A stretch of 36,109 nt of DNA, taken from the NCBI GenBank assembly GCA_021155985.1, contig JAJNBA010000013.1, positions 1-36,109 of the forward strand, read 5' to 3'. Origin of the DNA: Actinomycetes bacterium (lineage in GTDB: Bacteria; Actinomycetota; UBA4738; HRBIN12). Position 1 is the stretch's first letter. The number at the start of each line of letters is the position of its first letter. The translations under genes and the position numbers were made by a program. The notes beneath the pieces are model-generated. The model worked only from the letters and a program-made list of their open reading frames with translations, made no database searches and was not told the origin of the DNA. Shown here in pieces: positions 31,112 to 36,109 of the stretch.

Positions 31112-32296
31112 CTAGGAGAGGATCAGCTCGGTCCAGTTCTGGTCGATCCAGTCCTCGAGCTCGTTGTACATCTCGTACTTCGGCTGCAACGCGACCTCGG
31201 GACCGGGGCCGGCGACCGCCTCGTACTCCTCGTCGCTCATCGTCATCGTGTCCCGCTTCGTCGACGGGATCGTCCCGAGGGTGAGCGCGAGCTCCTGCTG
31301 GATGTCGGGTCGGCACATGTAGTCGATGAAGGCGACACAGGCGCCCAGCTCCTGGGTGGTCTTCGAGATCGACCAGAAGCCGGTGTCGATGATCGCTCCC
31401 TCGGTCGGGAACACGCTCCGCAGCGGGGCGCCGCCGCCGGCCTCCGAGGCCGCGAACAGCGTGATGTCGTGGTAGAACTGCCCGAGCGACACCTCGCCCT
31501 CGTTGTACGCGGGCTGCGCCTGTGCCTCGTCCCGGAACCAGAGCTTCACGTTCGGCTTGACCTCCTGGAGCTTGCGCATGACCTCGAGGATGCCGTCCTG
31601 CGTCTCGAGGATGTCGTACCCGTCGAAGAAGCAGGTCGCCGTGATCTCGAGCAGGAACGAGTTCGCGGCGTTCCGCAGGAGCGCGAGCTCGTTCTCCCAC
31701 TCCGGATCCCAGAAGGCCGTCCACGTGTCGGGGCTCTCCTGCACGCGATCGGTGTTGGACACGAGCGTGATGTACCACGAGAGCCCGCCGACACCGATCA
31801 CGCTGTCGCCTTCGTCCGTGCGGATGTACCCCTCGGCGAGGTGCACGGACTCCGGGATGTCGCTCGCCTGATACGTGGCGAGGATCTCGCCGTTGATCGC
31901 CCGCTGGAGCCCGACCCCCGACAGCATCGACACGTCCGCCGGCGGCGCACCCCCGGCCGCGATCGCCTGTTGGAGCTGCGTGACCCACACCTCGGACGTC
32001 GGCTGCGAGACGGATTCGACCTCCACGCCGAACTCCTCCGTGAACGCCGGGTACATCTTCCGGAAGTTCTCCTCGAAGAACCCCCCGTAGGTGCCCACCT
32101 TGATCGTCGCTCCATCGATGTTCTCGGTGTCGATCGGTGTGGGGCTCGCGTTCCCTGCGGGCTCGGTCGGCGCGTCGGGCGCGCACGCGGCCAGGATCGC
32201 CGGCATGCCGAGCGCGGCTCCGGCGAGCAGCCCGCCGCGCTTCAGGAGGTTCCGTCTGCTGATCTCCTGCGTGCTCAGGATCCGATCGATGTCCAC
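31112..32296 (-). CDS. potD: Tat-exported lipoprotein, polyamine-type substrate-binding protein (PotD/PotF-like)
   Basis: The protein has 394 residues. The N-terminus has a twin-arginine motif (SRRNLLK, R14-R15), a hydrophobic core and a lipobox ILAAC (C38). It should therefore fold in the cytoplasm, be exported by Tat and be lipid-anchored outside. The mature part follows the extracellular solute-binding family 1 PotD/F pattern (GTYGGFFEENFRKMYPAF; SLGQFYHDITLF; FWSISKTTQELGACVAFIDY). The start is a GTG with GAGGGGTG upstream. A promoter and palindrome lie before it. It leads the operon D-A-B-C. The ligand is probably a polyamine or related amine. Confidence 0.87.
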   Translation of the reverse strand: MDIDRILSTQEISRRNLLKRGGLLAGAALGMPAILAACAPDAPTEPAGNASPTPIDTENIDGATIKVGTYGGFFEENFRKMYPAFTEEFGVEVESVSQPTSEVWVTQLQQAIAAGGAPPADVSMLSGVGLQRAINGEILATYQASDIPESVHLAEGYIRTDEGDSVIGVGGLSWYITLVSNTDRVQESPDTWTAFWDPEWENELALLRNAANSFLLEITATCFFDGYDILETQDGILEVMRKLQEVKPNVKLWFRDEAQAQPAYNEGEVSLGQFYHDITLFAASEAGGGAPLRSVFPTEGAIIDTGFWSISKTTQELGACVAFIDYMCRPDIQQELALTLGTIPSTKRDTMTMSDEEYEAVAGPGPEVALQPKYEMYNELEDWIDQNWTELILS

Positions 32297-32335
32297 GGGT
32301 CCACACCCCTCTCGGTCGCCGCCGGCGCTTCCCGC

Positions 32336-32365
32336 AGGCTACCCGTGCGTGGAAAGACCCCGCAA
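32336..32365 (-). promoter_or_regulatory. Promoter of the polyamine-type transporter operon
   Basis: Read on the minus strand, TTGCGG (32365-32360) and TAGCCT (32341-32336) are separated by 18 bases, leaving a leader of about 33 bases before the GTG at 32296. Confidence 0.5.
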
Positions 32366-32385
32366 GTCAGTGCGGCGGCCGTGGA

Positions 32386-32398
32386 GTTGCGGCGCAAC
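32386..32398. promoter_or_regulatory. 13-bp palindrome upstream of the transporter promoter
   Basis: GTTGCG-G-CGCAAC is a perfect 6+6 inverted repeat. It lies 20 bases upstream of the -35 of the transporter operon and 17 bases after the hydrolase stop. A regulator site is more likely than a terminator, because the loop is too short and no U-run follows. Confidence 0.4.
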
Positions 32399-32415
32399 AC
32401 GACACCTCCGCTCGG

Positions 32416-33174
32416 TCAGCGGGCGATGCTGTCGACGAACCCGAGCACGCGGGCCCACGCGTCGCGGCACGCATCCGCGTGCTCCGTCATCCTGCGATCG
32501 AAGAACGAATGCGGCGCCTCCGGGTAGACGACTATCCGGTGTTCGACACCGGCAGCATCCAGCTCCTCGTCGTAAGACTCGACGTCCTCCTGCGGGATGC
32601 CGCGGTCCGCGCCGCCGTAGAGGCCCAGTACCGGCACCCGCACGAGGCGGTCCCGAGCCTCGTCGAGCGGTGAGGGCTGGTCGCCTTCACGCCGAGCGGG
32701 CGGTCCGTAGAAGGCGATCACTCCGTCGACGCTCGGCTGGGAGGCCTGCATGAGGGAGGCGCGGCCGCCGAAGCAGAACCCCATCGAGACGATCGCCGTG
32801 GCGCCCAGCTCCCGCAGAGCGTCGGCGGCCGCGCGGGTGTCCGCCCGGATCCCGTCGTCGCGGACGGCGGCGCGGTGCGGCTCGTGGTCGAACCCGTCCT
32901 CCCGGTGCTCGGCACCGGCCGTCCGTCCATACGGATCGATCGCGACGGCATGGATGCCGGCGTCGGCGACGTGCTCGGCGAGGCGTTCGTAGTAGGGGTG
33001 GAGGCCCCGCACGTCCGGAAGGATCGCGATCCCGGCCGACGCCGGTTCCCGCGTCCGCGCGATCGTCGCAGCGAACCGATCGCCTTCGTCGGCCGAAAGG
33101 GTGATCCGCTCGGATCCGGCGAGCATCCCGCTGCGTGCGGGGTCCGGCGGAAGGGCGTCGGTGTCGAAGCACAT
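32416..33174 (-). CDS. Dienelactone hydrolase family protein
   Basis: This 252-residue alpha/beta hydrolase has the Cys-nucleophile triad of the family: C134 in GFCFGG, D190 in GGADRGIP and H222 in EAPHSFFDRR. LPDVRGLHPYYERLAEHVADAG is the family's N-terminal signature. It would open lactones such as dienelactone, but many members act on other esters. It starts 2 bases after the stop of the phosphoglycerate mutase gene and should be co-transcribed from its leaderless promoter. No aromatic-degradation genes are adjacent. Confidence 0.88.
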   Translation of the reverse strand: MCFDTDALPPDPARSGMLAGSERITLSADEGDRFAATIARTREPASAGIAILPDVRGLHPYYERLAEHVADAGIHAVAIDPYGRTAGAEHREDGFDHEPHRAAVRDDGIRADTRAAADALRELGATAIVSMGFCFGGRASLMQASQPSVDGVIAFYGPPARREGDQPSPLDEARDRLVRVPVLGLYGGADRGIPQEDVESYDEELDAAGVEHRIVVYPEAPHSFFDRRMTEHADACRDAWARVLGFVDSIAR

Positions 33175-33176
33175 CG

Positions 33177-34373
33177 TCAGGCCCCGTATTTCGTGAGGTG
33201 TCCGGCGTTCGCCATCAGGATCGGCAGCAGTTCCTTCGACGGCCGGATGCCGAGGCCCCCCGCCCGGCACCATCGCTCGCCGAAGCGCTCGGACCCGTCC
33301 TGTCCGCATCGAGGACCGTGCACCACTACCGGCACGGGGTGCCAGGAGTGCGCGGCCATCTGGGACGGCGTGGCATGGTCCCCCGTGACCGCGACCACGC
33401 CGGGCTCGGCGGCCGCGATCATGTCCGTGATCGCATCGTCCACACGCTCGATCGCGGCGACCTTCGCCGCCCGATCCCCGTCCTCGCCGGCGGCGTCCGC
33501 GTCCTTCACGTGGACGAAGAACAGGTCCGCGTCCTCCCGGTGCTTCTCGAGCAGCCGCACCTGCTCGGTCAGGTCCGCGGGAGGACCGAGGACCTGGAAC
33601 CCGAGGAGTTCTGCGATGCCTCGATACATCGGATACACGGCCACGGCTGCGGCTCGCAGCCCCGTGCGCTCGCGGAGGCTGGGGAGGTCGCGGTGGGTGT
33701 CGAACCCGCGCAGGACCAGGCCGTTCGCGGCCGACTCGTCCGCGAGCACGACCCGCACCTCTTCGAGCGTGCTCGCGACGAGCTTCGCCGTTGCTTCGGC
33801 CGCGGGGTCGAGAGGCCGTGGCTCGAGTGGTGGGACGCCGGTCGTCTGTGGATCCGTGTCGCCGAGCCGCGGATCCAGTGCCTCGGGTGTGCCGGCTACC
33901 CGGAACACCACGAGCAATCGATGTCCCTTCTCGTGGTGGAACTCCGCGCTCGGCACCTCGGTGGCGAGCCGCCCGACCACGCGCCGGCCTTCCTCGTCGG
34001 AGATCCGGCCCGCACGCCGGTCGACGATGGTGCCGGCGGCGTCGATCGTGCAGAGGTTCCCCCGCGCGGCGACGTCGCCCGGGTGCAGCGGCACACCGAG
34101 CCCGGCGGCGCCGAGCGCTCCGCGTCCCAACACGAACCGGAGCGGGTCGTAGCCGAACAGCGCGAGATGTCCCGGACCGGAGCCCGGCGTGATCCCCGGA
34201 CCGACCGGCTCGAGGAGCCCCGTCACCCCTTCGGCCGCGAGTCGGTCGAGGTGGGGGGTCGCCGCGTCCTCGAGCTCGGTCCCGTGCGCGTCGTCGGCCA
34301 TGCCGCCGAGACCGTCGATCACGACGAGGAGGATGCGCGAACCGGTGCGGGTTGCGAGCTCGGACAGCTCCAC
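33177..34373 (-). CDS. apgM: 2,3-bisphosphoglycerate-independent phosphoglycerate mutase, archaeal type
   Basis: This 398-residue enzyme of the alkaline-phosphatase superfamily interconverts 3- and 2-phosphoglycerate in glycolysis. It shows VVIDGLGGMADDAHGTELE (metal D20), the nucleophile region ITPGSGPGHLALFGYDPL (S65) and a late metal-binding AVTGDHATPSQMAAHSWHP. This is the ApgM family, distinct from GpmI and from cofactor-dependent GpmA. The start is a GTG. Its -10 box TAGCAT lies 6 bases upstream, butting against the stop codon of the acyltransferase gene. It forms an operon with the dienelactone hydrolase. Confidence 0.9.
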   Translation of the reverse strand: MELSELATRTGSRILLVVIDGLGGMADDAHGTELEDAATPHLDRLAAEGVTGLLEPVGPGITPGSGPGHLALFGYDPLRFVLGRGALGAAGLGVPLHPGDVAARGNLCTIDAAGTIVDRRAGRISDEEGRRVVGRLATEVPSAEFHHEKGHRLLVVFRVAGTPEALDPRLGDTDPQTTGVPPLEPRPLDPAAEATAKLVASTLEEVRVVLADESAANGLVLRGFDTHRDLPSLRERTGLRAAAVAVYPMYRGIAELLGFQVLGPPADLTEQVRLLEKHREDADLFFVHVKDADAAGEDGDRAAKVAAIERVDDAITDMIAAAEPGVVAVTGDHATPSQMAAHSWHPVPVVVHGPRCGQDGSERFGERWCRAGGLGIRPSKELLPILMANAGHLTKYGA

Positions 34374-34379
34374 CGGGCG

Positions 34380-34385
34380 ATGCTA
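34380..34385 (-). promoter_or_regulatory. -10 box (leaderless) of apgM
   Basis: TAGCAT on the minus strand ends 6 bases before the GTG at 34373. It begins directly after the stop codon of the acyltransferase gene (34386-34388). Confidence 0.45.
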
Positions 34386-35630
34386 TCAACGTCGCGAGAG
34401 CCGCCCAGTGAGCTCCTCTCGGGGCGTTCGCCCGTGCTCGAAGCGGCCGAAGATCGCGATCAGTCCGAGCAGGATGAGCCCCGGCGCCACGAGCCAGAGC
34501 GGTCGTTCGAGCCACCAGCGGAACGTGGAGTCCTGCTCCTTCCCGAACCCGAGCGGCCAGAGCAGCAGGAGCGCCAGCAGGAACGCCGTCATGTGCCAGA
34601 GGAACAGCGTCATGATCCGGGCGTTCACGACGATCGTGAATCGCCACGGCCGGTCGCGCTGCAGCCATCGGTCGAGCCTCGGCTTGAGCAGGAGGACGGC
34701 GCCGAGGGTCCACACACCGCCCAGGAGGAAGCACAGGGTCGGCGGGTAGGCGTTGGACACCGCCTCCACGTCCGTGCCGAGCAGGCTCTTGGGGTAGTGG
34801 CCGATCCCGGGGAACCAGTCGAACCGCGCGTCGCCGAGTAGTCGGAACAGCCACGGAGTGGTCAGCGCGACGAGCCCTGACAGGCCGCCCACGACCATCG
34901 CCCAGAACCGCCGGCGTGCCCACCGGGCGAGGGTCCCGTCCGCGTACGCGTGCCCGAGCTGGTGAGGGAAGAGCAGCACGAAGCCGACGTTCAGCCAGCG
35001 CCATCCCCGAACGCCGCTCGAGAACGCCACCAGGTCGACGACCCCCGCGCCGATCGCCATCGCGAGTGGGACCCACAGACCGAAGCGCCGGTGCAGCCGG
35101 ATCGTGAGCGGGGCGATCACGACGACCACCAGATAGACGCCCAGGAACCACAGGGGACCGAACGGGATCGTGGCGCCCGGGGGCCGCATCCCCCGGAGGA
35201 GCGTCGTCTCACCCCAGAGCCTCGGCCCGGTCGGGGCGCCGATGTCCGCGTGATGGAGGCCGATCTGCACGACGGCCCACAGGCCGAGGAAGACGATCGA
35301 GGGGCGAAGCAACCGCTCGAGCCGGCCGCGGATGAACGTCCAGGTCGAGCGTCCCCTTCGGCGCGTGGAGTCGTAGGCCACGAGGTTCGCGAACCCTCCC
35401 ACGAAGAAGAAGACCGGCATCACCTGGAACGCCCACGTGAACAACCACAGACCGGAGGTGACGCCGATCGCGCTCGTGGAGCGGATCACGCCGCCCTCCC
35501 AGTGGTTGATCGAGATGAACCAGTGGCCGAAGACGACGGCGGTGATGGACGCCGCCCGCAAGAAGTCCATCGAACGATCGCGGGACGACGGGGTCGCTCG
35601 GACGAGCGCGTCGACATCGGGTCCGGTCAC
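34386..35630 (-). CDS. Acyltransferase-3 family membrane protein (OafA/YrhL-like)
   Basis: This 414-residue protein has about ten membrane segments. The N-terminal MDFLRAASITAVVFGHW contains the conserved RxxAxxxVxxxH core of acyltransferase 3, with the catalytic His in the first segment, and VMPVFFFVGGFAN follows. These enzymes O-acylate surface sugars, lipids or antibiotics from cytoplasmic acyl donors. No sugar-transferase cluster is present. It starts with GTG, 19 bases after the carboxypeptidase stop, so the two may be co-transcribed and may both serve the cell envelope. Confidence 0.87.
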   Translation of the reverse strand: MTGPDVDALVRATPSSRDRSMDFLRAASITAVVFGHWFISINHWEGGVIRSTSAIGVTSGLWLFTWAFQVMPVFFFVGGFANLVAYDSTRRRGRSTWTFIRGRLERLLRPSIVFLGLWAVVQIGLHHADIGAPTGPRLWGETTLLRGMRPPGATIPFGPLWFLGVYLVVVVIAPLTIRLHRRFGLWVPLAMAIGAGVVDLVAFSSGVRGWRWLNVGFVLLFPHQLGHAYADGTLARWARRRFWAMVVGGLSGLVALTTPWLFRLLGDARFDWFPGIGHYPKSLLGTDVEAVSNAYPPTLCFLLGGVWTLGAVLLLKPRLDRWLQRDRPWRFTIVVNARIMTLFLWHMTAFLLALLLLWPLGFGKEQDSTFRWWLERPLWLVAPGLILLGLIAIFGRFEHGRTPREELTGRLSRR

Positions 35631-35649
35631 GACGGGACGAGCATGGACC

Positions 35650-36109
35650 CTAGGCGGCCTCCGTGGAAGGGCTCGCTCCTGCGAGCGATGCGCGGCGCGC
35701 GACGATCCGCACGATGCGGTCCTCGATCGCGACCGCGGCGGACTTCGACATGCCCCGGGACATGATGGAGAACTCGGCCCACGTGCCCTCCCGTTCCAGC
35801 CACACCCAGCCCGAGAGTGCCGAGATCGCGATCAGGGTGCCGGTCTTCGCCCGCACCTTCACGCCGATCAGGCGATCCTCGAGCGTGCCCTGGTCGCCCC
35901 TCGCGAGTCCGGCGCGGAACGCCGGGCCCCACGGCCTGCGCTGGGCGAAGCGCAACAACCCCACGAGGTCCTGGGGACGGACACGGTTCCCGTACGAGAG
36001 GCCGGACGAGTCGTTGGCGACGACGGTCACGCCACGTGCGCCGGCGAAGGTCTCGATCGCGCGTGCGCCCTTCGCGATCGACCCGGCGCCACCGTGCACC
36101 AGTCCGACG
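35650..36109 (-). CDS. dacB: D-alanyl-D-alanine carboxypeptidase (PBP4/DacB, S13 family), 5' part cut by window
   Basis: The frame is open to the window end, giving the last 152 residues or so. The visible part has NDSSGLSYGNRVRPQDLVGLL, the usual DGSGLSxxN pattern of S13 enzymes with Ser for Gly, and the third active-site motif KTG in VRAKTGTL, followed by SALSGWVWLE. The SxxK and SxN motifs and the export signal lie beyond 36109. It should trim or cross-cut peptidoglycan peptides outside the membrane. In-frame GTG codons near 36099 are internal, not starts. Confidence 0.85.
   Translation of the reverse strand, partial: VGLVHGGAGSIAKGARAIETFAGARGVTVVANDSSGLSYGNRVRPQDLVGLLRFAQRRPWGPAFRAGLARGDQGTLEDRLIGVKVRAKTGTLIAISALSGWVWLEREGTWAEFSIMSRGMSKSAAVAIEDRIVRIVARRASLAGASPSTEAA

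Noticed and set aside
32416-35151. A 911-codon minus-strand frame covering the hydrolase and beyond
   Set aside because: Only the last 252 residues (from ATG 33174) are a real protein; the upstream part is out of frame with the phosphoglycerate mutase and acyltransferase genes and has shadow composition.

Overview
This is a GC-rich window of about 70% G+C by eye, densely packed with genes on both strands and using many GTG starts. Several traits suggest an uncultured Actinomycetota-like lineage: TAnnnT -10 boxes only 6-9 bases before start codons (leaderless mRNAs), an anti-sigma-type kinase with a MEDS domain, YCII and Dabb small proteins, and a class III cyclase with an N-terminal four-cysteine motif. 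No 16S gene or other phylogenetic marker is present, so the taxonomy is an inference. I found no tRNA, rRNA, CRISPR array, insertion sequence or prophage gene.

Region 1-6166 looks like an undescribed catabolic island. A divergent promoter with a 17-bp palindrome separates an amidohydrolase and a Dabb protein on the minus strand from a four-gene plus-strand operon. That operon encodes a homocitrate/isopropylmalate-synthase-like enzyme, an M24 'pita-bread' enzyme with a substituted metal ligand, a short PEP-synthase-like phosphotransferase and a D-2-hydroxyacid dehydrogenase. Region 6163-9016 (minus) holds an ABC ATPase and two MDR oxidoreductases.

Region 9086-12950 pairs a large transporter-like protein (MFS/ATP-ADP-antiporter-like membrane part, HEAT repeats, cyclic-nucleotide-binding domain) with a divergent class III nucleotide cyclase, a possible cAMP source and receptor. 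Region 12963-17106 holds a YCII protein, an esterase, a GNAT acetyltransferase, a secreted RTX-type calcium-binding protein and an HhH-PHP phosphoesterase. Region 17107-23486 holds a secreted GH25 muramidase, a betaine-homocysteine methyltransferase very like the animal enzyme, two small membrane-associated proteins, a MEDS/HATPase regulator and a SpoIID/LytB-type cell-wall protein.

Region 23487-27407 contains the best candidate for something new. A 16-base-paired, three-way-junction RNA has its own promoter and a U-rich tail. It is followed by a small secreted protein, an OmpR-type response regulator, its histidine kinase, and two paralogous acidic surface or secreted proteins that share an upstream motif.

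Region 27408-32365 couples an agmatinase-family ureohydrolase to a convergent polyamine-type ABC transporter operon (binding protein, ATPase, two permeases). Region 32416-36109 (minus) holds a dienelactone hydrolase, an archaeal-type cofactor-independent phosphoglycerate mutase, an acyltransferase-3 membrane protein and the C-terminal part of a D-Ala-D-Ala carboxypeptidase cut by the window edge.
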